A stretch of 7,780 nt of DNA from Flavobacteriales bacterium UBA2040 (GCA_002332715.1 DDBE01000173.1:30124-37903), one strand, 5' to 3'; counted from the stretch's first letter, positions 1 through 6,868 are shown. Translations and numbers: made by a program. The notes: generated by a model not told the origin, from the letters alone.

Positions 1-46
1 AACAATTGCTGAACGCTAAATAAATGGAATTATTGAATGAATCATA

Positions 47-1630
47 CTAGAAATAAAAAACGGTAAAATCTTTTTCAAAGGGGTCAAGCGCTTCTTTCAT
101 TTTCAATAAATGTTCTTGCACTTTTCCATCCGAACAGAAATTAAAGAAGTTGGCACTTCGCTCTTGTAATCCGCCGTTCGGGAAAAGTCTATCTTTAATT
201 TGGTCCATCTGTTTCAATGATTTTTCGAATTTACTCTTTTCCGCTCGAAGTAATTTCTGTTCTAGACTTTCTATTTGCTTTGATAATCGCGTCATTTCAG
301 CTTCCAAAAATCCTTTCATATTTGGGTCGACTCTGTTAACAACTGATGTCACAGCTTCAATCAGTCCGTCTTTCTTTTTGCGAAGTTCAGTAAAATCCAA
401 CTCTTCTGTATTTTCAAGAACATATTGTTTCTTTAAAGCATCGACATCTTCAAAAAGCTGTTCTGTCGTCCATCCTATTGTTTCCAATTTTCCATTTGTC
501 GCATGATCGATAATCATCATCGAATTACGGACTTGTATCAATGGATAAGGAATTTCATACCATTCAAAAACACCTTTTAATTGCAACCAGTACGCCATTT
601 CTCCTCCACCTCCGACATAGCAGAGATTCGGTAATATGCATTCTTGATAAACGGGACGAAGGATTACGTTGGGTGAGAATTGCTCTGGCTGAGTTTCTAA
701 TTTCTCCGTCAATTCTTCCGCAGTGAATTCACCAATTCCTTCGGCAAAAAATGCGTTTCCTTTTTGTTGAATTCTTGCTCGTTTTTGCTCGTCCAACAGA
801 AAAATATTGATTTCTCGAGCGTGGGCTTGTGCGGAAAATCCTGCTGTTTCTAGCTGGCTATTCGTCTTTTGCACCCCTTTGTGCGCTAATTGTTCCAAGA
901 TTTCTCGTTTAACTATTGGTGCAAATAATTTCTTCAATTCTTTTTGATCGCCGTCCAAGGCCAAAACACCCATTTCTCCAAAGATAGCGTTGACCAACTT
1001 GAAAGTTGCTTCAGCTAAATTGCTACCCTCATAGGCGTCGATGCAGTTCATCACCTCGCTATCTGGATGATTGCTGAATAATTCACATAGCTCTGATCTA
1101 AATTCTTCCCAATTCTCCATTTTGAATCGACCTACAGCTCCAGATTGCTCAGTAGCCCATTGTCTTTTCTGATTGAATAAATTCGCTTGATTGATTTCTT
1201 CAAAATCGTGGTCTTCTGTCGCCATCCAAAAAACAGGCACAAAATTAGAATTTGGATATTTCTCAGTTAATCGTTCAGTCAGATTGACTACATGAAGAAT
1301 CTTAATAATAAAGTACAAAGGTCCTGTAAACAAAGATAATTGATGACCAGTAGTAACCGTAAAGGTGTTATCCAAAGCTAAATTCTCTAGATTCTTCTTT
1401 TGTTTTCCACTGCTCATCGATAGTGAATAGTTGTCATTTAAAACGGATGTTATTACCGTTCTATTCTCTTTCGGGAAACTGGCCTTTTTTATTTCTATCT
1501 GTTCCGCAAAGGCTTCTTCCGAAATCGGAAAACCTAAAAAGTCCTTCAATTCGTTTTGACTATAAACTAATTTGTTCGCTAGTTCAGAAAACAAACCCGT
1601 TTTATCTCTTGAAATTTTATCAATTCTCAT
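47..1630 (-). CDS. bshC: Putative cysteine ligase BshC (bacillithiol biosynthesis)
   Basis: BshC is assigned the last step of bacillithiol synthesis, adding cysteine to glucosaminyl-malate in the cytoplasm to make the low-molecular-weight thiol that replaces glutathione. The 527-residue product has the usual family length. Visible family blocks are TTGHQLSLFTGPLYF (about residues 93-107), PVFWMATEDHDFEE (132-145), a glycine-rich YVGGGGEMAYW segment near 340-350, a coiled coil of roughly 55 residues near 440-495, and the C-terminal FTVFYF. I chose the ATG at 1630 (MRIDKIS...) over the in-frame upstream codon at 1657 because BshC proteins begin close to this point and because a TAnnTTTG promoter box lies only 5 bases upstream, inside the longer reading. 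The gene is divergent from the cyclophilin gene. No other bsh gene is in the window, which is common because bacillithiol genes are often dispersed. The family call is secure. The ligase activity rests on genetic rather than full biochemical evidence in the family. Confidence 0.93.
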   Translation of the reverse strand: MRIDKISRDKTGLFSELANKLVYSQNELKDFLGFPISEEAFAEQIEIKKASFPKENRTVITSVLNDNYSLSMSSGKQKKNLENLALDNTFTVTTGHQLSLFTGPLYFIIKILHVVNLTERLTEKYPNSNFVPVFWMATEDHDFEEINQANLFNQKRQWATEQSGAVGRFKMENWEEFRSELCELFSNHPDSEVMNCIDAYEGSNLAEATFKLVNAIFGEMGVLALDGDQKELKKLFAPIVKREILEQLAHKGVQKTNSQLETAGFSAQAHAREINIFLLDEQKRARIQQKGNAFFAEGIGEFTAEELTEKLETQPEQFSPNVILRPVYQECILPNLCYVGGGGEMAYWLQLKGVFEWYEIPYPLIQVRNSMMIIDHATNGKLETIGWTTEQLFEDVDALKKQYVLENTEELDFTELRKKKDGLIEAVTSVVNRVDPNMKGFLEAEMTRLSKQIESLEQKLLRAEKSKFEKSLKQMDQIKDRLFPNGGLQERSANFFNFCSDGKVQEHLLKMKEALDPFEKDFTVFYF

Positions 1631-1635
1631 TGCCA

Positions 1636-1643
1636 CAAAAATA
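1636..1643 (-). promoter_or_regulatory. Bacteroidota -7 promoter box for bshC (TATTTTTG)
   Basis: Read on the minus strand, TATTTTTG matches the Bacteroidota sigma-70 consensus TAnnTTTG. Only five bases (TGGCA) separate it from the bshC ATG. Transcription in this group starts several bases after the box, so the mRNA would begin at or next to the start codon. I see no good TTTG at the expected -33 spacing; candidates lie 11 and 25 bases upstream. Confidence 0.6.
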
Positions 1644-1682
1644 AGGTCTTCGGGCAAAGTGACACTTTCAAAATCACTTTTC

Positions 1683-1712
1683 TTTTGGAATGCTTAAAAT
1701 TAGCTACTTTTG
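1683..1712 (+). promoter_or_regulatory. Promoter of the cyclophilin gene (TTTTG-N17-TACTTTTG)
   Basis: TACTTTTG at 1705-1712 fits the Bacteroidota -7 consensus TAnnTTTG, and TTTTG at 1683-1687 lies 17 bases upstream as a -33 element. The start codon at 1734 is 21 bases downstream of the box, preceded by an A-rich leader (TAAAAAATAAAAAT) and no Shine-Dalgarno, as is usual in this phylum. Both elements are present at normal spacing, so this is one of the best promoters in the window. Confidence 0.75.
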
Positions 1713-1733
1713 TGCTCCATAAAAAATAAAAAT

Positions 1734-2186
1734 ATGCACGCAATAATTAAGACCGCAAAAGGAGAAATGAAAGTAGAATTCTACGAAAAAGATGCTCCAA
1801 ACACAGTCGCTAACTTTGTAAAGTTGGCAAAAGACGGATATTACAACGGATTGACTTTTCACAGAGTTTTACCTGATTTTGTAATTCAAGGTGGTTGTCC
1901 AAACTCAAAAGCAGACGCTAAAGGTATGCCAGGAACGGGTGGACCAGGTTATTCTATCGATTGCGAAACGAGCGGAGAAAATCAATACCATGACAGAGGA
2001 GTTTTATCGATGGCACATGCTGGCAAAAACACAGGTGGATCTCAATTTTTCGTTTGTCACTCACGAAACAATACCTCACACTTAGACGGTGTTCACACTT
2101 GTTTTGGTAAAGTTACAGAAGGTGTTGACGTAGTGGATGATATCCGTCAAGATGATGGAATTGAATCAATAACAATTGTTGATTAA
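1734..2186 (+). CDS. Cyclophilin-type peptidyl-prolyl cis-trans isomerase
   Basis: This enzyme catalyses cis-trans isomerisation of X-proline bonds during protein folding. The 150-residue product is a single compact cyclophilin domain with no signal peptide, so it is probably cytoplasmic (PpiB-like). Family landmarks in order are FHRV with catalytic Arg44, [25 protein letters not shown], and [12 protein letters not shown]. In the last block a histidine sits where human cyclophilin A has the cyclosporin-contacting tryptophan, so weak drug binding is expected by inference. I chose the ATG at 1734; the in-frame TTG at 1710 overlaps the promoter box and would add eight non-conserved residues. The gene stands alone, with its own promoter and a probable terminator just after it. 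I leave the symbol blank because ppiA/ppiB naming is not reliable in this phylum. Confidence 0.95.
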   Translation: MHAIIKTAKGEMKVEFYEKDAPNTVANFVKLAKDGYYNGLTFHRVLPDFVIQGGCPNSKADAKGMPGTGGPGYSIDCETSGENQYHDRGVLSMAHAGKNTGGSQFFVCHSRNNTSHLDGVHTCFGKVTEGVDVVDDIRQDDGIESITIVD

Positions 2187-2195
2187 AATAGAATT

Positions 2196-2222
2196 ACCGA
2201 TTACTCCAATTTTCGGTTTTTT
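2196..2222 (+). terminator. Probable intrinsic terminator after the cyclophilin gene
   Basis: ACCGA (2196-2200) pairs with TCGGT (2213-2217) across a 12-base loop, and the run of T continues to 2222. It starts 10 bases after the cyclophilin stop codon. The stem is short and the loop large, so it is weaker than a typical terminator, but its position between the stop codon and the next promoter supports the role. Confidence 0.5.
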
Positions 2223-2239
2223 CTTTGAGAAAAAAAATA

Positions 2240-2247
2240 TACTTTTG
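2240..2247 (+). promoter_or_regulatory. -7 promoter box for the TPR-ribH-glmM operon (TACTTTTG)
   Basis: TACTTTTG fits TAnnTTTG exactly and is identical to the box of the preceding gene. The start codon at 2267 lies 19 bases downstream. The -33 position falls in the T-run of the upstream terminator; a TTTG at 2224-2227 is only 12 bases away, so the -33 half is poor. Confidence 0.62.
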
Positions 2248-2266
2248 CACCGTTAAAATAGCTCAT

Positions 2267-2911
2267 ATGTTAGAAAACCTTTCTGCGGAAAAAATTAAAG
2301 AAGAATTCAAGTCAAACAAGACTGCACGTCTAGTCACTTATATGGTAGGTGGATTGATTGTGTTGATTTTAGGTTTCTTCTTATACCGAATTTTTATCTC
2401 TGGTCCTAAGAACGAAAAATCAATGGAAGCCGGTTACGTTGGTTGGAACTATGCAGGAATGGATTCTACTGACATGGCAATTGACGAACTTCGTGGAACA
2501 GTCAAAAAATATGACGGTTACGTGGGTGGTGAAAATGCACAATACATCTTGGGAAGACAATACATGTCTAAAGGTGAATTCAAAAAAGCATTGAAAGAAT
2601 TAGAAGGTGTTGATGTTGAAGATACATATGTTCGTGTTGACGCAATTGGTCTTCAAGGAGATTGCTATAGCGAAATGAAAAAGTATCCGGACGCAGTTGA
2701 GTTATACATAGAAGCTTCTGAAGCAACTGAAAATGATTACTCTACTCCACGTTGGTTGTTCAAAGCTGCCTTAGTGACTGAGTTAAAATTGAATGATCCG
2801 CAGAAAGCTGCAGAAATGTATCAAAAAATCAAAGACAACTATCTTCAATTCGCGAACACTAAAACGATTGATAAATACATCAATAGAGCGAAGTATAAAA
2901 AAGTAAAATAA
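2267..2911 (+). CDS. Membrane-anchored tetratricopeptide repeat protein
   Basis: This 214-residue protein of unknown specific function has a short charged cytoplasmic N-terminus, one hydrophobic helix (about residues 23-43, with VGGLIVLILGFFLYRIF at its core), and a C-terminal region of about 170 residues. That region contains three TPR-like helical hairpins at about 91-115 (ILGRQYMSKGEFKKALKELE), 122-153 (GDCYSEMKKYPDAVELYIEA) and 158-192 (LNDPQKAAEMYQKIKDNY). TPRs are protein-interaction scaffolds. The topology resembles the YfgM family, tail outside the membrane, but this is only a resemblance. I chose ATG 2267 because the alternative in-frame TTG at 2225 lies upstream of the promoter box. 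Its stop is 2 bases from the ribH start, so the two genes are surely co-transcribed. A similar TPR gene beside ribH is familiar from Flavobacteriia, but I know of no demonstrated link to riboflavin synthesis. Confidence 0.88.
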   Translation: MLENLSAEKIKEEFKSNKTARLVTYMVGGLIVLILGFFLYRIFISGPKNEKSMEAGYVGWNYAGMDSTDMAIDELRGTVKKYDGYVGGENAQYILGRQYMSKGEFKKALKELEGVDVEDTYVRVDAIGLQGDCYSEMKKYPDAVELYIEASEATENDYSTPRWLFKAALVTELKLNDPQKAAEMYQKIKDNYLQFANTKTIDKYINRAKYKKVK

Positions 2912-2913
2912 AT

Positions 2914-3405
2914 ATGGCAACAGCAAATCGCAATTTGTCAGATTACAATAAGGATTTTGTTCCAAACGGTGCCGATTATAAAGTCGGCATTGTTGTTTCT
3001 GAATGGAACGAAAACGTCACCTTCAATTTATTGGAAGGTGTGAAAAAAGCTCTTTTGGACAATGGCGTTCTCTTGGAGAATATTCATATACACTTTGTTC
3101 CGGGTGCTTTCGAGTTACCGTTGGGGACTAAATTAGTATTGGATGCAATGTTCATGGATGGTGTCATTGCGATTGGTTGTGTAATACAAGGCGAAACGAA
3201 ACATTTCGATTATGTATGCGAGGCGGCGACAAATGGCCTTGCCCAATTGACCTTACAATATGACAAGCCAGTTTCATTCTGTTTATTGACCGACAACAAC
3301 TTGCAACAATCATTAGATCGTTCTGGTGGAAAACACGGCAATAAAGGAACAGAATGTGCGATAGCGTGTATGAAAATGATAGACTTGAAACGCTCCCTCT
3401 TTTAA
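2914..3405 (+). CDS. ribH: 6,7-dimethyl-8-ribityllumazine synthase
   Basis: RibH condenses 5-amino-6-ribitylamino-uracil with 3,4-dihydroxy-2-butanone 4-phosphate to give lumazine, the penultimate step of riboflavin synthesis. The 163-residue length is normal. Active-site signatures are all present: the aromatic ring-stacking Trp31-Asn32 (VSEWNENVT), FVPGAFELP (61-69), GCVIQGETKHFDYVC with the catalytic His97 (88-102), and LTDNNLQQSLDRSGGKHGNK, whose Arg136 binds phosphate. Members of this family assemble as pentamers or 60-mer capsids; which form applies cannot be read from the sequence. It sits second in the operon, 2 bases after the TPR gene and 12 bases before glmM, with no promoter visible between them. 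No other rib gene and no FMN riboswitch is visible, so the rest of the pathway is elsewhere. Confidence 0.97.
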   Translation: MATANRNLSDYNKDFVPNGADYKVGIVVSEWNENVTFNLLEGVKKALLDNGVLLENIHIHFVPGAFELPLGTKLVLDAMFMDGVIAIGCVIQGETKHFDYVCEAATNGLAQLTLQYDKPVSFCLLTDNNLQQSLDRSGGKHGNKGTECAIACMKMIDLKRSLF

Positions 3406-3417
3406 AACTAATTTCTA

Positions 3418-4803
3418 ATGACATTAATTAAATCAATATCTGGCATTCGTGGAACGATAGGCGGAACGGTCAACAATGGCCTTACTCCAGTTGATGCCGT
3501 GAAATTTGCTGCAGCATACGGAACATGGTTGCAATCTGCTCACCCAGGGAAGAAATTGAAAGTCGTTATTGGTCGTGATGCGCGTATTTCGGGACAAATG
3601 ATTTCGAATCTAGTTGTATCCACCTTATCTGGTTTAGGAATCGGTGTGGTTGATTTAGGTCTTTCCACTACGCCAACGGTCGAAATTGCGGTTCCAATGG
3701 AAAATGCACAAGGTGGAATTATCCTAACGGCTAGTCACAATCCGAAACAATGGAATGCACTTAAATTATTGAACCATGAAGGAGAATTTATTTCTGGTGC
3801 TGATGGCGAAATGGTATTAGACATCGCTGAACGTGAAGCTTTTGACTTTGCAGAAGTAGACGATTTGGGAACAATTACAGAAAACGATACGTATTTACAA
3901 AAACATATTGATGCTGTTTTGGCTTTGCCTTTGGTTGACAAAAAAGCAATTGCAGACGCTAATTTTCACGTCGTAGTTGATGCCGTAAATTCAACTGGTG
4001 GAATTTTTGTTCCTGCTTTATTGAAAGCACTTGGAGTTACTCAAATTACAGAAATGTATTGCGATCCTACGGGTGAATTTCCGCATAATCCAGAGCCTTT
4101 ACCCGAGCATTTGACTGATCTTTCTTCAAAAATTGTTGAAAGTAAAGCAGATGTTGGAATCACAGTGGATCCAGATGTTGACCGTTTGGCATTAGTTTGT
4201 GAAGATGGCAGCATGTTTGGCGAAGAATATACTTTGGTTGCATGTGCAGATTACGTTTTAACGCATACTCCTGGGGCAACCGTTTCTAATTTATCTTCCA
4301 CACGAGCATTGCGCGACGTGACGGAAAGTCGAGGTTTATTGTACACTGCTTCTGCCGTTGGTGAAGTGAATGTTGTAGCCGCAATGAAAGCTACAAACGC
4401 CGTAATTGGTGGAGAAGGAAATGGAGGAATCATCTATCCTGAATCGCATTATGGTCGTGATTCCTTGGTTGGAATTGCATTGTTCCTTTCTTTATTGGCA
4501 CACAAAAAAATGACGGTTTCTCAATTGAGAGATAGCTATCCGAAGTACACGATATCGAAGAACAAGATACAATTGACGCCAGAAATCGATGTGGATAAAG
4601 TACTTGTTGACTTGGCAGCGAAATACGAAAACGAAGAAGTAGATACAACGGACGGTGTGAAAATTTACATCGACAAAGAATGGGTACACTTGCGAAAAAG
4701 CAATACCGAACCTATTATTCGTATCTACGCCGAAAGCAAAACAGCCGATACCGCCAATGCTCTAGCGGAAAGAATCATAAACGAAATAAAAGCAATCATT
4801 TAA
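3418..4803 (+). CDS. glmM: Phosphoglucosamine mutase
   Basis: GlmM converts glucosamine-6-phosphate to glucosamine-1-phosphate, feeding UDP-GlcNAc for peptidoglycan and lipopolysaccharide. The 461-residue protein has the complete alpha-D-phosphohexomutase architecture: SISGIRGT at the N-terminus, the phosphoserine loop TASHNP (Ser106), the metal loop DPDVDR (Asp251, Asp253, Asp255), the sugar-specificity loop GEGNGG (332-337), and the phosphate-binding RKSNTEP (426-432). Related phosphomannomutases share this layout. The EGNGG loop (rather than GEMSGH) and the very close resemblance to Bacteroidota proteins starting MTLIKSISGIRGTIGG favour the glmM label, but a broader hexosamine or hexose range is possible. 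It is the third gene of the operon and ends 52 bases before the methyltransferase, with a repeat element filling that gap. Confidence 0.9.
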   Translation: MTLIKSISGIRGTIGGTVNNGLTPVDAVKFAAAYGTWLQSAHPGKKLKVVIGRDARISGQMISNLVVSTLSGLGIGVVDLGLSTTPTVEIAVPMENAQGGIILTASHNPKQWNALKLLNHEGEFISGADGEMVLDIAEREAFDFAEVDDLGTITENDTYLQKHIDAVLALPLVDKKAIADANFHVVVDAVNSTGGIFVPALLKALGVTQITEMYCDPTGEFPHNPEPLPEHLTDLSSKIVESKADVGITVDPDVDRLALVCEDGSMFGEEYTLVACADYVLTHTPGATVSNLSSTRALRDVTESRGLLYTASAVGEVNVVAAMKATNAVIGGEGNGGIIYPESHYGRDSLVGIALFLSLLAHKKMTVSQLRDSYPKYTISKNKIQLTPEIDVDKVLVDLAAKYENEEVDTTDGVKIYIDKEWVHLRKSNTEPIIRIYAESKTADTANALAERIINEIKAII

Positions 4804-4805
4804 AA

Positions 4806-4850
4806 CCTCCGCGATCTCTGCGTAAAACTCTGCGCTTCTCTGCGGTTAAA
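4806..4850 (+). repeat. Intergenic CTCYGCG repeat element
   Basis: Four copies of CTC(C/T)GCG start at 4807, 4816, 4828 and 4838 (spacing 9, 12, 10) and end in GGTTAAA. The element fills nearly the whole gap between glmM and the methyltransferase. I recall similar CTCTGCG-type intergenic repeats from many Bacteroidota and other environmental genomes, but that is memory, not a search. No transposase or terminal repeats are visible. Confidence 0.65.
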
Positions 4851-4855
4851 ACCCA

Positions 4856-5707
4856 ATGGATAAATTCAAATCTCTATATCGTTTTATTTCTGGCAAGCAT
4901 CAGACCGTTCATTTAGACTATAAAGTCGATGCCAAACCGCGATTTCCAAAATCAGGTCATCCACAACTGAAAACGATTATTGATGCAAATAGAGCGGAAT
5001 ATTCGGCGACTTTGACTTCTTTCCTAAATTTTAAAGACCATATTCAATCCATTAAAAAAGGGTCTGAGGAAAAAGATGAAAACCTTCCTACTTGGAACAA
5101 CGAATTTCTGCCAGGTTTGGATATCGTCGGGATTTACGGAATGATTGCCACAAAAAAACCGAAAAAGTATATCGAAATTGGTTCTGGGAATTCTACAAAA
5201 GTGGCAAGAAAAGCAATATCGGATAACCAATTGGAAACTCAGATTATTTCTATTGATCCCTATCCAAGAGCGAATATTGACCATTTATCGGACAAGGTAA
5301 TTCGTGAACCATTCGAAAACTTAAAGGATATTCAATTCATTATTGACGAATTGAATGAGAACGATATTCTTTTCATAGATAATTCACATCGCGTTTTTCC
5401 AAATTCGGATGCGATGATTTGTTTCTTGGAACTTCTTCCACAATTGAAAAAAAGCGTTATTGTTCATATTCACGACATCTATTTGCCTTACGATTACCCG
5501 CAGTTTATGTGCGATCGATTTTACAACGAGCAGTATATGTTAGCAGCATTTGTATTGGCGAATCCTGAGAAATACAAAACGATTCTACCCAACTTCTTTA
5601 TTAGTGAAGATAAAGAACTGAGTGAAACAATAGCTCCAATGTGGGACCACGCCAATTTGAAAGAAGTTGAAAAGCACGGTGGATCATATTGGTTGCAAAT
5701 AGATTAG
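4856..5707 (+). CDS. Class I SAM-dependent methyltransferase
   Basis: This 283-residue soluble protein has a Rossmann methyltransferase core in its middle and C-terminal part. The SAM-binding motif I is KYIEIGSGNSTKVA (about 104-117). The acidic ribose-binding end of strand 2 is ISIDPYP (131-137), motif IV-like strand 4 is ILFIDNSHRV (161-170), and VIVHIHDIYLPYDYP (191-205) supplies His and Asp residues that in TylF-like and Methyltransf_24 proteins lie near the substrate and sometimes a metal. The roughly 100-residue N-terminal part has no recognised domain. Substrate is unknown; related proteins methylate sugars or small secondary products, so I give no gene symbol. The ATG at 4856 follows the CTCYGCG repeat by five bases. 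No TAnnTTTG box is visible upstream, so transcription by read-through from glmM is the simplest inference. Confidence 0.82.
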   Translation: MDKFKSLYRFISGKHQTVHLDYKVDAKPRFPKSGHPQLKTIIDANRAEYSATLTSFLNFKDHIQSIKKGSEEKDENLPTWNNEFLPGLDIVGIYGMIATKKPKKYIEIGSGNSTKVARKAISDNQLETQIISIDPYPRANIDHLSDKVIREPFENLKDIQFIIDELNENDILFIDNSHRVFPNSDAMICFLELLPQLKKSVIVHIHDIYLPYDYPQFMCDRFYNEQYMLAAFVLANPEKYKTILPNFFISEDKELSETIAPMWDHANLKEVEKHGGSYWLQID

Positions 5708-5727
5708 TTGGCCAGTGTGGTTAGCTG

Positions 5728-5829
5728 GAACGCTGATGACACGGATGATGCTAATTTTCACAGATTATTTTTATTGAGTTACCCCTGTTTTATCTGCGTA
5801 ATTCTGCACGTTCCGTTAAATCTGTGTTC
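5728..5829. repeat. 102-bp imperfect palindromic intergenic repeat
   Basis: The two 39-base ends form an ungapped inverted repeat about a single centre (coordinate sum 11557), with 25 of 39 Watson-Crick pairs. The outer arms are 5728-5745 (GAACGCTGATGACACGGA) and 5812-5829 (TCCGTTAAATCTGTGTTC), pairing at 13 of 18. The inner TCACAGAT (5758-5765) faces ATCTGCG from 5792. The right arm also reads as degenerate TCTGYG units about every 10 to 20 bases. It lies 20 bases after the methyltransferase stop codon and encodes no credible protein. I recall elements of this wording (...GATGACACGGATGATG...) as common interspersed repeats in diverse genomes, unverified here. Confidence 0.72.
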
Positions 5830-5839
5830 AATTTTTACC

Positions 5840-5871
5840 AAAAAAAAGCGAAACCCTTTCGAGCCTCGCTT
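5840..5871 (-). terminator. Strong intrinsic terminator of the lipoprotein gene
   Basis: Read on the minus strand, AAGCGAGGCTC pairs with GGGTTTCGCTT as an 11-bp stem (eight Watson-Crick and three G-U pairs) closed by a GAAA tetraloop, followed by a run of seven further T. It begins 28 bases after the stop codon of the lipoprotein gene. Read on the plus strand it lacks the T-run, so termination should act mainly on minus-strand transcripts. Confidence 0.82.
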
Positions 5872-5899
5872 CTGTGCAGTACGTGGTGATTAGTTTCTC

Positions 5900-6868
5900 T
5901 TATGGTAAATTACTTAATGCGGTTGCCAATTGTGCTGGGGTCATTTGCGTTAAAGATGGCAAAACTTCAATGTGATTGTTCGTAATAGTAGCTGAAACAA
6001 CGGACACATGAGCATTGCCACCAATCATCGCTATTGCAACGAAATGAACTGGCATTCCAATTGGAATAGTATAATTAAGAGCTGTCGTGAAGTTTCCTCC
6101 AGAAAACCCGTAGAAATTCGTTATCGAACTCAAGCCATCAAATGAAAGAAACAAAAGCATATTGCTATTATTGAATCCTGATGGAGGAGTTACTTGAACT
6201 ATCGTTTGCGGTCCTAGATTATTGTAGAAATAATCACAATTTATCCAGTTCATAGAATCTGACCAAAAAGTATAATTAGACCCTTGACCAAAAAACTGAG
6301 CTGAATCGACTTGGTTCCATACCAATGTGTCTGGTGTTCTTCCTCCTTCACCGTAAAACAAAGTCATATTCGGATCAATTGTCGTTGTTGGCACATTTGC
6401 CTGATACGTTGCACCTGGCGCCAATTTCAAATATTGTGTTCCTTGTCTAGCCGTTAAGCGCATTTCTCCACCTGAAATCAAAGGTTTCAAAGAATTATCC
6501 CATTGACGTCCCAACGTTGCAGCGTTCATCAGAATCATGTCTTTCTTGCTGAAGATTTCAATCAATTCTATCGTTATATTTCCAGTTACAGCAGTACCTG
6601 ATTGGGTTACGAAAGAATTCGCATTGAAGGTTACCGATGTACCTTGTGTGCCAGTAATCGTTCCTCCAGCGTCTTCATCCATTGTGAAGGTTTGTTTCGC
6701 ATTCTCTAAATTATCCGCAAGGAAGTTCTTCAAATCTTGTAAACTCGCAGGAGTAGGCATTGGATTCGGAAGTTCATACGTTTCTTCTACCGTTTCTTTT
6801 TTCTTACATGCTGAACAGGCCATCGCTCCAATCAGTGCAAATAAACCTAGCTTAATTTTAAAATTCAT
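5900..6868 (-). CDS. Secreted lipoprotein of unknown function
   Basis: The 322-residue product begins with a lipoprotein signal peptide: MNFKIK, a hydrophobic core (LGLFALIGAMA), then two candidate acylated cysteines, Cys18 and Cys21, with Cys21 followed by KKK. Neither has a perfect lipobox, so the exact cleavage site is unclear. After a Pro/Thr linker, roughly residues 60-170 resemble a beta-rich domain common in Bacteroidota envelope proteins, with GGTITGTQGTSVTFNANSF, then NITIELIEIFSKKDMILMN, then ISGGEMRLTARQG. This pattern is ZU5-like in feel, but I cannot confirm it. The remaining 150 residues are rich in Asn, Phe and Thr with no recognised motif. I chose ATG 6868 because it gives a compact signal peptide; the frame extends to 6925 but adds residues that spoil it. 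The gene has its own promoter and terminator and is probably monocistronic. It likely sits in the outer membrane or periplasm. Confidence 0.8.
   Translation of the reverse strand: MNFKIKLGLFALIGAMACSACKKKETVEETYELPNPMPTPASLQDLKNFLADNLENAKQTFTMDEDAGGTITGTQGTSVTFNANSFVTQSGTAVTGNITIELIEIFSKKDMILMNAATLGRQWDNSLKPLISGGEMRLTARQGTQYLKLAPGATYQANVPTTTIDPNMTLFYGEGGRTPDTLVWNQVDSAQFFGQGSNYTFWSDSMNWINCDYFYNNLGPQTIVQVTPPSGFNNSNMLLFLSFDGLSSITNFYGFSGGNFTTALNYTIPIGMPVHFVAIAMIGGNAHVSVVSATITNNHIEVLPSLTQMTPAQLATALSNLP

Noticed and set aside
1..46. Possible end or start of a neighbouring gene left of bshC
   Set aside because: Short frames such as QLLNAK-stop on plus, or a nine-codon ATG frame on minus, are possible, but the stretch is too short to support any call. 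No terminator hairpin is visible either.
151..168. TGGCAC followed by CTCTTGTA, resembling a sigma-54 promoter
   Set aside because: The GG is not followed by GC ten bases later (TT instead), and the site lies inside the bshC coding region, so it does not meet the -24/-12 rule.
5708..5893. Open frame after the methyltransferase (61 codons)
   Set aside because: It consists of the palindromic repeat and the terminator, lacks an ATG at a sensible position and shows no family resemblance.
6384..6400. TTGGCACATTTGCC, a second sigma-54-like string
   Set aside because: The spacing between the GG and GC elements is about two bases short, and it lies within the lipoprotein coding sequence.
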